A stretch of DNA of 60,000 bases from Owenia fusiformis (Eukaryota; Annelida; Polychaeta; Sabellida; Oweniidae), in contig CAIIXF020000002.1 of NCBI GenBank assembly GCA_903813345.2, positions 11,616,150 to 11,676,149 on the forward strand, written 5' to 3'. Positions 24,529 to 40,200 of the stretch are shown piece by piece. Each line of letters starts with the position of its first letter. Positions within the stretch are counted from its first letter, which is position 1. The notes under the pieces are model-generated. The model did no database searches. It worked only from the letters and a program-made list of their open reading frames with translations, and was not told the origin of the DNA. Both the position numbers and the translations under genes were made by a program.

Positions 24529-24991
24529 GTGAGACGTTTATGTATATATTTTTACGTTTGCCAAAGGAGGGATGTATCGATTGACTTCTCTGTTAGGGGG
24601 ATATATAATATCCAATTCCTCTTAAATCGCTTATGGAATTTGCACTCTTGTCGAAATGTCAACTTTCCGACCAGTCGTACGTCACACTGGTACATGCCAG
24701 TCCTTTGCAATTTTGTGAGACGTTTAAGTATATATTTTGGAGTATGCTCTTGAATGGATTTAATGAATGATGTTCCCGTTCGTGATATATTTTATATCTA
24801 ATTCGTCTTAAATCTATGATGCAGTTTGTGCTCTGGAGGATATGTCAATTTTCGGACCAGTCGTACGTAACGCTGGTGGCAGCATGATATTTGTTATTTA
24901 GTCAGATGTTTCAGGATACATTTTTACATTTGCCCTACCGATTTACTTTGGGCTATGTACGGAATGGTAGCAGCGACTAGTTTGATATATT
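24529..24991 (+). repeat. satellite unit with 64-bp and 31-bp deletions (463 bp)
   Basis: Two nearby deletions remove most of the end of monomer 2 and the start of monomer 3, including one ACCAG/CTGGT dyad: CCTACCGA joins TTTACTTTGG, and GGAATG joins GTAGCAG. The unit also has the unique variants CTTATGGAATTTGCACTC and GGAGGATATG. Confidence 0.9.
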
Positions 24992-27761
24992 GTGAGACGT
25001 TTATGTATATATTTTTACGTTTGTCAAAGGAGGGATGTATCGATTGACTTCTCTGTTAGGGGGATATATAATATCCAATTCCTCTTAAATCGCTTATGCA
25101 ATTTGCGCTCTTGTCGAAATGTCAACTTTCCGACCAGTCGTACGTCACACTGGTACATGCCAGTCCTTTGCAATTTTGTGAGACGTTTAAGTATATATTT
25201 TGGAGTATGCTCTTGAATGGATTTAATGAATGATGTTCCCGTTCGTGATATATTTTATATCTAATTCGTTTTAAATCTATGATGCAGTTTGTGCTCTGGA
25301 GGAAATGTCAATTTTCGGACCAGTCGTACGTAACGCTGGTGGCAGCATGATATTTGTTATTTAGTCAGATGTTTCAGGATACATTTTTACATTTGCCCTA
25401 CCGAGGACTTGTTGATTGGTCATTCTATTCGTGAGATATTGAGTATCTAATTTGTCATACAAGTCTGATTTACTTTGGGCTATGTACGGAATGTCACTTT
25501 TCGGACCAGCTGTACATCACACTGGTAGCAGCGACTAGTTTGATATATTGTGAGACGTTTATGTATATATTTTTACGTTTGCCAAAGGAGGGATGTATCA
25601 ATTGACTTCTCTGTTAGGGGGATATATAATATCCAATTCCTCTCAAATCGCTTATGCAATTTGCGCTCTTGTCGAAATGTCAACTTTCCGACCAGTCGTA
25701 CGTCACACTGGTACATGCAAGTCCTTTGCAATTTTGTGAGACGTTTAAGTATATATTTTGGAGTATGCTCTTGAATGGATTTAATGAATGATGTTCCCGT
25801 TCGTGATATATTTTATATGATGCAGTTTGTGCTCTGGAGGAAATGTCAATTTTCGGACCAGTCGTACGTAACGCTGGTGGCAACATGATATTTGTTATTT
25901 TGTCAGATGTTTCAGGATACATTTTTACATTTGCCCTACCGAGGACTTGTTGATTGGTCATTCTACTCGTGAGATATTGAGTATCTAATTTGTCATACAA
26001 GTCTGATTTACTTTGGGCTATGTACGGAATGTCAATTTTCGGACCAGCTGTACATCGCACTGGTAGCAGCGACTAGTTTGATATATTGTGAGACGTTTAT
26101 GTATATATTTTTACGTTTGCCAAAGGAGGGATGTATCGATTGACTTCTCTGTTAGGGGGATATATAATATCCAATTCCTCTTAATCGCTTATGCAATTTG
26201 CGCTCTTGTCGAAATGTCAACTTTCCGACCAGTCGTACGTCACACTGGTACATGCCAGTCCTTTGCAATTTTGTGAGACGTTTAAGTATATATTTTGGAG
26301 TATGATCTTGAATGGATTTAATGAATGATGTTCCCGTTCGTGATATATTTTATATCTAATTCGTCTTAAATCTATGATGCAGTTTGTGCTCTGGAGGAAA
26401 TGTCAATTTTCGGACCAGTCGTACGTAACGCTGGTGGCAGCATGATATTTGTTATTTAGTCAGATGTTTCAGGATACATTTTTACATTTGCCCTACCGAG
26501 GACTTGTTCATTGGTCATTCTATTCGTGAGATATTGAGTATCTAATTTGTCATACAAGTCTGATTTACTTTGGGCTATGTACGGAATGTCAATTTTCGGA
26601 CCAGCTGTACATCGCACTGGTAGCAGCGACTAGTTTGATATATTGTGAGACGTTTATGTATATATTTTTACGTTTGCCAAAGGAGGGATGTATCGATTGA
26701 CTTCTCTGTTAGGGGGATATATAATATCCAATTCCTCTTAAATCGCTTATGCAATTTGCGCTCTTGTCGAAATGTCAACTTTCCGACCAGTCGTACGTCA
26801 TACTGGTACATGCCAGTCCTTTGCAATTTTGTGAGACGTTTGAGTATATATTTTGGAGTATGCTCTTGAATGGATTTAATGAATGATGTTCCCGTTCGTG
26901 ATATATTTTATATCTAATTCGTCTTAAATCTATGATGCAGTTTGTGCTCTGGAGGAAATGTCAATTTTCGGACCAGTCGTACGTAACGCTGGTGGCAGCA
27001 TGATTTTTTGTTATTAAGTCAGATGTTTCAGGATACATTTTTACATTTGCCCTACCGAGGACTTGTTGATTGGTCATTCTATTCGTGAGATATTGAGTAT
27101 CTAATTTGTCATACAAGTCTGATTTACTTTGGGCTATTTACGGAATGTCAATTTTCGGACCAGCTGTACATCGCACTGGTAGCAGCGACTAATTTGATAT
27201 ATTGTGAGACGTTTGTGTATATATTTTTACGTTTGCCAAAGGAGGGATGTATCGATTGACTTCTCTGTTAGGGGGATATATAATATCCAATTCCTCTTAA
27301 ATCGCTTATGCAATTTGTGCTCTTGTCGAAATGTCAACTTTCCGACCAGTCGTACGTCACACTGGTACATGCCAGTCCTTTGCAATTTTGTGAGACGTTT
27401 AAGTATATATTTTGAAGTATGCTCTTGAATGGATTTAATGAATGATGTTCCCGTTCGTGATATATTTTATATCTATTTCGTCTTAAATCTATGATGCAGT
27501 TTGTGCTCTGGTGGAAATGTCAATTTTCGGACCAGTCGTACGTAACGCTGGTGGCAGCATGATATTTGTTATTTAGTCAGATGTTTCAGGATACATTTTT
27601 ACATTTGCCCTACCGAGGACTTGTTGATTGGTCATTCTATTCGTGAGATATTGAGTATCTAATTTGTCATACAAGTCTGATTTACTTTGGGCTATGTACG
27701 GAATGTCAATTTTCGGACCAGCTGTACATCGCACTGGTAGCAGCGACTAGTTTGATATATT

Positions 27762-28254
27762 GTGAGACGTTTATGTATATATTTTTACGTTTGCCAAAGG
27801 AGGGATGTATCGATTGACCTCTCTGTTAGGGGGATATATAATATCCAATTCCTCTTAAATCGCTTATGCAATTTGCGCTCTTGTCGAAATGTCAACTTTC
27901 CGACCAGTCGTACGTCACACTGGTACATTAATGAATGATGTTCCCGTTCGTGATATATTTTATATCTAATTCGTCTTAAATCTATGATGCAGTTTGTGCT
28001 CTGGAGGAAATGTCAATTTTCGGACCAGTCGTACGTAACGCTGGTGGCAGCATGATATTTGTTATTTAGTCAGATGTTTCAGGATACATTTTTACATTTG
28101 CCCTACCGAGGACTTGTTGATTGGTCATTCTATTCGTGAGATAGTGAGTATCTAATTTGTCATACAAGTCTGATTTACTTTGGGCTATGTACGGAATGTC
28201 AATTTTCGGACCAGCTGTACATCGCACTGGTAGCAGCGACTAGTTTGATATATT
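27762..28254 (+). repeat. satellite unit with 65-bp deletion (493 bp), copy 2
   Basis: Identical deletion junction and the same rare variants as 22920-23412, offset 4842 bp. The following unit also shares TTTGTAATTTAG, so a multi-unit block was copied. Confidence 0.93.
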
Positions 28255-31200
28255 GTGAGACGTTTATGTATATATTTTTACGTTTGCCAAAGGAGGGATG
28301 TATCGATTGACTTCTCTGTTAGGGGGATATATAATATCCAATTCCTCTTAAATCGCTTATGCAATTTGCGCTCTTGTCGAAATGTCAACTTTCCGACCAG
28401 TCGTACGTCACACTGGTACATGCCAGTCCTTTGCAATTTTGTGAGACGTTTAAGTATATATTTTGGAGTATGCTCTTGAATGGATTTAATGAATGATGTT
28501 CCCGTTCGTGATATATTTTATATCTAATTCGTCTTAAATCTATGATGCAGTTTGTGCTCTGGAGGAAATGTCAATTTTCGGACCAGTCGTACGTAACGCT
28601 GGTGGCAGCATGATATTTGTAATTTAGTCAGATGTTTCAGGATACATTTTTACATTTGCCCTACCGAGGACTTGTTGATTGGTCATTCTATTCGTGAGAT
28701 ATTGAGTATCTAATTTGTCATACAAGTCTGATTTACTTTGGGCTATGTACGGAATGTCAATTTTCGGACCAGCTGTACATCGCACTGGTAGCAGCGACTA
28801 GTTTGATATATTGTGAGACGTTTATGTATATATTTTTACGTTTGCCAAAGGAGGGATGTATCGATTGACTTCTCTGTTAGGGGGATATATAATATCCAAT
28901 TCCTCTTAAATCGCTTATGCAATTTGCGCTCTTGTCGAAATGTCAACTTTCCGACCAGTCGTACGTCACACTGGTACATGCCAGTCCTTTGCAATTTTGT
29001 GAGACGTTTAAGTATATATTTTGGAGTATGCTCTTGAATGGATTTAATGAATGATGTTCCCGTTCGTGATATATTTTATATCTAATTCGTCTTAAATCTA
29101 TGATGCAGTTTGTGCTCTGGAGGAAATGTCAATTTTCGGACCAGTCGTACGTAACGCTGGTGGCAGCATGATATTTGTTATTTAGTCAGATGTTTCAGGA
29201 TACATTTTTACATTTGCCCTACCGAGGACTTGTTGATTGGTCATTCTATTCGTGAGATATTGAGTATCTAATTTGTCATACAAGTCTGATTTACTTTGGG
29301 CTATGTACGGAATGTCAATTTTCGGACCAGCTGTACATCGCACTGGTAGCAGCGACTAGTTTGATATATTGTGAGACGTTTATGTATATATTTTTACGTT
29401 TGCCAAAGGAGGGATGTATCGATTGACTTCTCTGTTAGGGGGATATATAATATCCAATTCCTCTTAAATCGCTTATGCAATTTGCGCTCTTGTCGAAATG
29501 TCAACTTTCCGACCAGTCGTACGTCACACTGGTACATGCCAGTCCTTTGCAATTTTGTGAGACGTTTAAGTATATATTTTGGAGTATGCTCTTGAATGGA
29601 TTTAATGAATGATGTTCCCGTTCGTGATATATTTTATATCTAATTCGTCTTAAATCTATGATGCAGTTTGTGCTCTGGAGGAAATGTCAATTTTCGGACC
29701 AGTCGTACGTAACGCTGGTGGCAGCATGATATTTGTAATTTAGTCTGATGTTTCAGGATACATTTTTACATTTGCCCTACCGAGGACTTGTTGATTGGTC
29801 ATTCTATTCGTGAGATATTGAGTATCTAATTTGTCATACAAGTCTGATTTACTTTAGGCTATGTACGGAATGTCAATTTTCGGACCAGCTGTACATCGCA
29901 CTGGTAGCAGCGACTAGTTTGATATATTGTGAGACGTTTATGTATATATTTTTACGTTTGCCAAAGGAGGGATGTATCGATTGACTTCTCTGTTAGGGGG
30001 ATATATAATATCCAATTCCTCTTAAATCGCTTATGCAATTTGCGCTCTTGTCGAAATGTCAACTTTCCGACCAGTCGTACGTCACACTGGTACATGCCAG
30101 TCCTTTGCAATTTTGTGAGACGTTTAAGTATATATTTTGGAGTATGCTCTTGAATGGATTTAATGAATGATGTTCCCGTTCGTGATATATTTTATATCTA
30201 ATTCGTCTTAAATCTATGATGCAGTTTGTGCTCTGGAGGAAATGTCAATTTTCGGACCAGTCGTACGTAACGCTGGTGGCAGCATGATATTTGTTATTTA
30301 GTCAGATGTTTCAGGATACATTTTTACATTTGCCCTACCGAGGACTTGTTGATTGGTCATTCTATTCGTGAGATATTGAGTATCTAATTTGTCATACAAG
30401 TCTGATTTACTTTGGGCTATGTACGGAATGTCAATTTTCGGACCAGCTGTACATCGCACTGGTAGCAGCGACTAGTTTGATATATTGTGAGACGTTTATG
30501 TATATATTTTTACGTTTGCCAAAGGAGGGATGTATCGATTGACTTCTCTGTTAGGGGGATATATAATATCCAATTCCTCTTAAATCGCTTATGCAATTTG
30601 CGCTCTTGTCGAAATGTCAACTTTCCGACCAGTCGTACGTCACACTGGTACATGCCAGTCCTTTGCAATTTTGTGAGACGTTTAAGTATATATTTTGGAG
30701 TATGCTCTTGAATGGATTTAATGAATGATGTTCCCGTTCGTGATATATTTTATATCTAATTCGTCTTAAATCTATGATGCAGTTTGTGCTCTGGAGGAAA
30801 TGTCAATTTTCGGACCAGTCGTACGTAACGCTGGTGGCAGCATGATATTTGTTATTTAGTCAGATGTTTCAGGATACATTTTTACATTTGCCCTACCGAG
30901 GACTTGTTGATTGGTCATTCTATTCGTGAGATATTGAGTATCTAATTTGTCATACAAGTCTGATTTACTTTGGGCTATGTACGGAATGTCAATTTTCGGA
31001 CCAGCTGTACATCGCACTGGTAGCAGCGACTAGTTTGATATATTGTGAGACGTTTATGTATATATTTTTACGTTTGCCAAAGGAGGGATGTATCGATTGA
31101 CTTCTCTGTTAGGGGATATATAATATCCAATTCCTCTTAAATCGCTTATGCAATTTGCGCTCTTGTCGAAATGTCAACTTTCCGACCAGTCGTACGTCAC

Positions 31201-34200
31201 ACTGGTACATGCCAGTCCTTTGCAATTTTGTGAGACGTTTAAGTATATATTTTGGAGTATGCTCTTGAATGGATTTAATGAATGATGTTCCCGTTCGTGA
31301 TATATTTTATATCTAATTCGTCTTAAATCTATGATGCAGTTTGTGCTCTGGAGGAAATGTCAATTTTCGGACCAGTCGTACGTAACGCTGGTGGCAGCAT
31401 GATATTTGTTATTTAGTCAGATGTTTCAGGATACATTTTTACATTTGCCCTACCGAGGACTTGTTGATTGGTCTTTCTATTCGTGAGATATTGAGTATCT
31501 AATTTGTCATACAAGTCTGATTTACTTTGGGCTATGTACGGAATGTCAATTTTCGGACCAGCTGTACATCGCACTGGTAGCAGCGACTAGTTTGATATAT
31601 TGTGAGACGTTTATGTATATATTTTTACGTTTGCCAAAGGAGGGATGTATCGATTGACTTCTCTGTTAGGGGGATATATAATATCCAATTCCTCTTAAAT
31701 CGCTTATGCAATTTGCGCTCTTGTCGAAATGTCAACTTTCCGACCAGTCGTACGTCACACTGGTACATGCCAGTCCTTTGCAATTTTGTGAGACGTTTAA
31801 GTATATATTTTGGAGTATGCTCTTGAATGGATTTAATGAATGATGTTCCCGTTCGTGATATATTTTATATCTAATTCGTCTTAAATCTATGATGCAGTTT
31901 GTGCTCTGGAGGAAATGTCAATTTTCGGACCAGTCGTACGTAACGCTGGTGGCAGCATGATATTTGTTATTTAGTCAGATGTTTCAGGATACATTTTTAC
32001 ATTTGCCCTACCGAGGACTTGTTGATTGGTCATTCTATTCGTGAGATATTGTCATACAAGTCTGATTTACTTTGGGCTATGTACGGAATGTCAATTTTCA
32101 GACCAGCTGTACATCGCACTGGTAGCAGTGACTAGTTTGATATATTGTTAGACGTTTATGTATATATTTTTACGTTTGCCAAAGGAGGGATGTATCGATT
32201 GACTTCTCTGTTAGGGGGATATATAATATCCAATTCCTCTTAAATCGCTTATGCAATTTGCGCTCTTGTCGAAATGTCAACTTTCCGACCAGTCGTACGT
32301 CACACTGGTACATGCCAGTCCTTTGCAATTTTGTGAGACGTTTAAGTATATATTTTGGAGTATGCTCTTGAATGAATTTAATGAATGATGTTCCCGTTCG
32401 TGATATATTTTATATCTAATTCGTCTTAAATCTATGATGCAGTTTGTGCTCTGGAGGAAATGTCAATTTTCGGACCAGTCGTACGTAACGCTGGTGGCAG
32501 CATGATATTTGTTATTTAGTCAGATGTTTCAGGATACATTTTTACATTTGCCCTACCGAGGACTTGTTGATTGGTCATTCTATTCGTGAGATATTGAGTA
32601 TCTAATTTGTCATACAAGTCTGATTTACTTTGGGCTATGTACGGAATGTCAATTTTCGGACCAGCTGTACATCGCACTGGTAGCAGCGACTAGTTTGATA
32701 TATTGTGAGACGTTTATGTATATATTCTTACGTTTGCCAAAGGAGGGATGTATCGATTGACTTCTCTGTTAGGGGGATATATAATATCCAATTCCTCTTA
32801 AATCGCTTATGCAATTTGCGCTCTTGTCGAACTGTCAACTTTCCGACCAGTCGTACGTCACACTGGTACATGCCAGTCCTTTGCAATTTTGTGAGACGTT
32901 TAAGTATATATTTTGGAGTATGCTCTTGAATGGATTTAATGAATGATGTTCCCGTTCGTGATATATTTTATATCTAATTCGTCTTAAATCTATGATGCAG
33001 TTTGTGCTCTGGAGGAAATGTCAATTTTCGGACCAGTCGTACGTAACGCTGGTGGCAGCATGATATTTGTTATTTAGTCAGATGTTTCAGGATACATTTT
33101 TACATTTGCCCTACCGAGGACTTGTTGATTGGTCATTCTATTCGTGAGATATTGAGTATCTAATTTGTCATACAAGTCTGATTTACTTTGGGCTATGTAC
33201 GGAATGTCAATTTTCGGACCAGCTGTACATCGCACTGGTAGCAGCGACTAGTTTGATATATTGTGAGACGTTTATGTATATATTTTTACGTTTGCCAAAG
33301 GAGGGATGTATCGATTGACTTCTCTGTTAGGGGGATATATAATATCCAATTCCTCTTAAATCGCTTATGCAATTTGCGCTCTTGTCGAAATGTCAACTTT
33401 CCGACCAGTCGTACGTCACACTGGTACATGCCAGTCCTTTGCAATTTTGTGAGATGTTTAAGTATATATTTTGGAGTATGCTCTTGAATGGATTTAATGA
33501 ATGATGCTCCCGTTCGTGATATATTTTATATCTAATTCGTCTTAAATCTATGATGCAGTTTGTGCTCTGGGGGAAATGTCAATTTTCGGACCAGTCGTAC
33601 GTAACGCTGGTGGCAGCATGATATTTGTTATTTAGTCAGATGTTTCAGGATACATTTTTACATTTGCCCTACCGAGGACTTGTTGATTGGTCATTCTATT
33701 CGTGAGATATTGAGTATCTAATTTGTCATACAAGTCTGATTTACTTTGGGCTATGTACGGAATGTCAATTTTCGGACCAGCTGTACATCGCACTGATAGC
33801 AGCGACTAGTTTGATATATTGTGAGACGTTTATGTATATATTTTTACCTTTGCCAAAGGAGGGATGTATCGATTGACTTCTCTGTTAGGGGGATATATAA
33901 CATCCAATTCCTCTTAAATCGCTTATGCAATTTGCGCTCTTGTCGAAATGTCAACTTTCCGACCAGTCGTACGTCACACTGGTACATGCCAGTCCTTTGC
34001 AATTTTGTGAGACGTTTAAGTATATATTTTGGAGTATGCTCTTGAATGGATTTAATGAATGATGTTCCCGTTCGTGATATATTTTATATCTAATTCGTCT
34101 TAAATCTATGATGCAGTTTGTGCTCTGGAGGAAATGTCAATTTTCGGACCAGTCGTACGTAACGCTGGTGGCAGCATGATATTTGTTATTTAGTCAGATG

Positions 34201-37200
34201 TTTCAGGATACATTTTTACATTTGCCCTACCGAGGACTTGTTGATTGGTCATTCTATTCGTGAGATATTGAGTATCTTATTTGTCATACAAGTCTGATTT
34301 ACTTTGGGCTATGTACGGAATGTCAATTTTCGGACCAGCTGTACATCGCACTGGTAGCAGCGACTAGTTTGATATATTGTGAGACGTTTATGTATATATT
34401 TTTACGTTTGCCAAAGGAGGGATGTATCGATTGACTTCTCTGTTAGGGGGATATATAATATCCAATTCCTCTTAAATCGCTTATGCAATTTGCGCTCTTG
34501 TCGAAATGTCAACTTTCCGACCAGTCGTACGTCACACTGGTACATGCCAGTCCTTTGCAATTTTGTGAGACGTTTAAGTATATATTTTGAAGTATGCTCT
34601 TGAATGGATTTAATGAATGATGTTCCCGTTCGTGATATATTTTATATCTAATTCGTCTTAAATCTATGATGCAGTTTGTGCTCTGGAGGAAATGTCAATT
34701 TTCGGACCAGTCGTACGTAACGCTGGTGGCAGCATGATATTTGTTATTTAGTCAGATGTTTCAGGATACATTTTTACATTTGCCCTACCGAGGACTTGTT
34801 GATTGGTCATTCTATTCGTGAGATATTGAGTATCTAATTTGTCATACAAGTCTGATTTACTTTGGGCTATGTACGGAATGTCAATTTTCGGACCAGCTGT
34901 ACATCGCACTGGTAGCAGCGACTAGTTTGATATATTGTGAGACGTTTATGTATATATTTTTACGTTTGCCAAAGGAGGGATGTATCGATTGACTTCTCTG
35001 TTAGGGGGATATATAATATCCAATTCCTCTTAAATCGCTTATGCAATTTGCGCTCTTGTCGAAATGTCAACTTTCCGACCAGTCGTACGTCACACTGGTA
35101 CATGCCAGTCCTTTGCAATTTTGTGAGACGTTTAAGTATATATTTTGGAGTATGCTCTTGAATGGATTTAATGAATGATGTTCCCGTTCGTGATATATTT
35201 TATATCTAATTCGTCTTAAATCTATGATGCAGTTTGTGCTCTGGAGGAAATGTCAATTTTCGGACCAGTCGTACGTAACGCTGGTGGCAGCATGATATTT
35301 GTTATTTAGTCAGATGTTTCAGGATACATTTTTACATTTGCCCTACCGAGGACTTGTTGATTGGTCATTCTATTCGTGAGATATTGAGTATCTAATTTGT
35401 CATACAAGTCTGATTTACTTTGGGCTATGTACGGAATGTCAATTTTCGGACCAGCTGTACATCGCACTGGTAGCAGCGACTAGTTTGATATATTGTGAGA
35501 CGTTTATGTATATATTCTTACGTTTGCCAAAGGAGGGATGTATCGATTGACTTCTCTGTTAGGGGGATATATAATATCCAATTCCTCTTAAATCGCTTAT
35601 GCAATTTGCGCTCTTGTCGAAATGTCAACTTTCCGACCAGTCGTACGTCACACTGGTACATGCCAGTCCTTTGCAATTTTGTGAGACGTTTAAGTATATA
35701 TTTTGGAGTATGCTCTTGAATGGATTTAATGAATGATGTTCCCGTTCGTGATATATTTTATATCTAATTCGTCTTAAATCTATGATGCAGTTTGTGCTCT
35801 GGAGGAAATGTCAATTTTCGGACCAGTCGTACGTAACGCTGGTGGCAGCATGATATTTGTTATTTAGTTAGATGTTTCAGGATACATTTTTACATTTGCC
35901 CTACCGAGGACTTGTTGATTGGTCATTCTATTCGTGAGATATTGAGTATCTAATTTGTCATACAAGTCTGATTTACTTTGGGCTATGTACGGAATGTCAA
36001 TTTTCGGACCAGCTGTACATCGCACTGGTAGCAGCGACTAGTTTGATATATTGTGAGACGTTTATGTATATATTTTTACGTTTGCCAAAGGAGGGATGTA
36101 TCGATTGACTTCTCTGTTAGGGGGATATATAATATCCAATTCCTCTTAAATCGCTTATGCAATTTGCGCTCTTGTCGAAATGTCAACTTTCCGACCAGTC
36201 GTACGTCACACTGGTACATGCCAGTCCTTTGCAATTTTGTGAGACGTTTAAGTATATATTTTGAAGTATGCTCTTGAATGGATTTAATGAATGATGTTCC
36301 CGTTCGTGATATATTTTATATCTAATTCGTCTTAAATCTATGATGCAGTTTGTGCTCTGGAGGAAATGTCAATTTTCGGACCAGTCGTACGTAACGCTGG
36401 TGGCAGCATGATATTTGTTATTTAGTCAGATGTTTCAGGATACATTTTTACATTTGCCCTACCGAGGACTTGTTGATTGGTCATTCTATTCGTGAGATAT
36501 TGAGTATCTAATTTGTCATACAAGTCTGATTTACTTTGGGCTATGTACGGAATGTCAATTTTCGGACCAGCTGTACATCGCACTGGTAGCAGCGACTAGT
36601 TTGATATATTGTGAGACGTTTATGTATATATTTTTACGTTTGCCAAAGGAGGGATGTATCGATTGACTTCTCTGTTAGGGGGATATATAATATCCAATTC
36701 CTCTTAAATCGCTTATGCAATTTGCGCTCTTGTCGAAATGTCAACTTTCCGACCAGTCGTACGTCACACTGGTACATGCCAGTCCTTTGCAATTTTGTGA
36801 GACGTTTAAGTATATATTTTGGAGTATGCTCTTGAATGGATTTAATGAATGATGTTCCCGTTCGTGATATATTTTATATCTAATTCGTCTTAAATCTATG
36901 ATGCAGTTTGTGCTCTGGAGGAAATGTCAATTTTCGGACCAGTCGTACGTAACGCTGGTGGCAGCATGATATTTGTTATTTAGTCAGATGTTTCAGGATA
37001 CATTTTTACATTTGCCCTACCGAGGACTTGTTGATTGGTCATTCTATTCGTGAGATATTGAGTATCTAATTTGTCATACAAGTCTGATTTACTTTGGGCT
37101 ATGTACGGAATGTCAATTTTCGGACCAGCTGTACATCGCACTGGTAGCAGCGACTAGTTTGATATATTGTGAGACGTTTATGTATATATTTTTACGTTTG

Positions 37201-40200
37201 CCAAAGGAGTGATGTATCGATTGACTTCTCTGTTAGGGGGATATATAATATCCAATTCCTCTTAAATCGCTTATGCAATTTGCGCTCTTGTCGAAATGTC
37301 AACTTTCCGACCAGTCGTACGTCACACTGGTACATGCCAGTCCTTTGCAATTTTGTGAGACGTTTAAGTACATATTTTGGAGTATGCTCTTGAATGGATT
37401 TAATGAATGATGTTCCCGTTCGTGATATATTTTATATCTAATTCGTCTTAAATCTATGATGCAGTTTGTGCTCTGGAGGAAATGTCAATTTTCGGACCAG
37501 TCGTACGTAACGCTGGTGGCAGCATGATATTTGTTATTTAGTCAGATGTTTCAGGATACATTTTTACATTTGCCCTACCGAGGACTTGTTGATTGGTCAT
37601 TCTATTCGTGAGATATTGAGTATCTAATTTGTCATACAAGTCTGATTTACTTTGGGCTATGTACGGAATGTCAATTTTCGGACCAGCTGTACATCGCACT
37701 GGTAGCAGCGACTAGTTTGATATATTGTGAGACGTTTATGTATATATTTTTACCTTTGCCAAAGGAGGGATGTATCGATTGACTTCTCTGTTAGGGGGAT
37801 ATATAACATCCAATTCCTCTTAAATCGCTTATGCAATTTGCGCTCTTGTCGAAATGTCAACTTTCCGACCAGTCGTACGTCACACTGGTACATGCCAGTC
37901 CTTTGCAATTTTGTGAGACGTTTAAGTATATATTTTGGAGTATGCTCTTGAATGGATTTAATGAATGATGTTCCCGTTCGTGATATATTTTATATCTAAT
38001 TCGTCTTAAATCTATGATGCAGTTTGTGCTCTGGAGGAAATGTCAATTTTCGGACCAGTCGTACGTAACGCTGGTGGCAGCATGATATTTGTTATTTAGT
38101 CAGATGTTTCAGGATACATTTTTACATTTGCCCTACCGAGGACTTGTTGATTGGTCATTCTATTCGTGAGATATTGAGTATCTAATTTGTCATATAAGTC
38201 TGATTTACTTTGGGCTATGTACGGAATGTCAATTTTCGGACCAGCTGTACATCGCACTGGTAGCAGCGACTAGTTTGATATATTGTGAGACGTTTATGTA
38301 TATATTTTTACGTTTGCCAAAGGAGGGATGTATCGATTGACTTCTCTGTTAGGGGGATATATAATATCCAATTCCTCTTAAATCGCTTATGCAATTTGCG
38401 CTCTTGTCGAAATGTCAACTTTCCGACCAGTCGTACGTCACACTGGTACATGCCAGTCCTTTGCAATTTTGGGAGACGTTTAAGTATATATTTTGAAGTA
38501 TGCTCTTGAATGGATTTAATGAATGATGTTCCCGTTCGTGATATATTTTATATCTAATTCGTCTTAAATCTATGATGCAGTTTGTGCTCTGGAGGAAATG
38601 TCAATTTTCGGACCAGTCGTACGTAACGCTGGTGGCAGCATGATATTTGTTATTTAGTCAGATGTTTCAGGATACATTTTTACATTTGCCCTACCGAGGA
38701 CTTGTTGATTGGTCATTCTATTCGTGAGATATTGAGTATCTAATTTGTCATACAAGTCTGATTTACTTTGGGCTATGTACGGAATGTCAATTTTCGGACC
38801 AGCTGTACATCGCACTGGTAGCAGCGACTAGTTTGATATATTGTGAGACGTTTATGTATATATTTTTACGTTTGCCAAAGGAGGGATGTATCGATTGACT
38901 TCTCTGTTAGGGGGATATATAATATCCAATTCCTCTTAAATCGCTTATGCAATTTGCGCTCTTGTCGAAATGTCAACTTTCCGACCAGTCGTACGTCACA
39001 CTGGTACATGCCAGTCCTTTGCAATTTTGTGAGACGTTTAAGTATATATTTTGGAGTATGCTCTTGAATGAATTTAATGAATGATGTTCCCGTTCGTGAT
39101 ATATTTTATATCTAATTCGTCTTAAATCTATGATGCAGTTTGTGCTCTGGAGGAAATGTCAATTTTCGGACCAGTCGTACGTAACGCTGGTGGCAGCATG
39201 ATATTTGTTATTTAGTCAGATGTTTCAGGATACATTTTTACATTTGCCCTACCGAGGACTTGTTGATTGGTCATTCTATTCGTGAGATATTGAGTATCTA
39301 ATTTGTCATACAAGTCTGATTTACTTTGGGCTATGTACGGAATGTCAATTTTCGGACCAGCTGTACATCGCACTGGTAGCAGCGACTAGTTTGATATATT
39401 GTGAGACGTTTATGTATATATTCTTACGTTTGCCAAAGGAGGGATGTATCGATTGACTTCTCTGTTAGGGGGATATATAATATCCAATTCCTCTTAAATC
39501 GCTTATGCAATTTGCGCTCTTGTCGAAATGTCAACTTTCCGACCAGTCGTACGTCACACTGGTACATGCCAGTCCTTTGCAATTTTGTGAGACGTTTAAG
39601 TATATATTTTGGAGTATGCTCTTGAATGGATTTAATGAATGATGTTCCCGTTCGTGATATATTTTATATCTAATTCGTCTTAAATCTATGATGCAGTTTG
39701 TGCTCTGGAGGAAATGTCAATTTTCGGACCAGTCGTACGTAACGCTGGTGGCAGCATGATATTTGTTATTTAGTCAGATGTTTCAGGATACATTTTTACA
39801 TTTGCCCTACCGAGGACTTGTTGATTGGTCATTCTATTCGTGAGATATTGAGTATCTAATTTGTCATACAAGTCTGATTTACTTTGGGCTATGTACGGAA
39901 TGTCAATTTTCGGACCAGCTGTACATCGCACTGGTAGCAGCGACTAGTTTGATATATTGTGAGACGTTTATGTATATATTTTTACGTTTGCCAAAGGAGG
40001 GATGTATCGATTGACTTCTCTGTTAGGGGGATATATAATATCCAATTCCTCTTAAATCGCTTATGCAATTTGCGCTCTTGTCGAAATGTCAACTTTCCGA
40101 CCAGTCGTACGTCACACTGGTACATGCCAGTCCTTTGCAATTTTGTGAGACGTTTAAGTATATATTTTGGAGTATGCTCTTGAATGGATTTAATGAATGA

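Larger units (their letters stand above)
22818..32146 (+). repeat. left sub-array: irregular units with deletions
   Basis: Here most units lack the diagnostic variants used to order the right sub-array, and nearly all the large deletions occur: 65 bp (twice), 64+31 bp, 20 bp and 13 bp. It may be an older or less recently homogenised part of the array, or partly an assembly effect next to the gap. Confidence 0.75.

Noticed and set aside
25680-26060. 126-codon minus-strand frame
   Set aside because: It exists only because of a 20-bp deletion in one satellite unit and is not open in other units.
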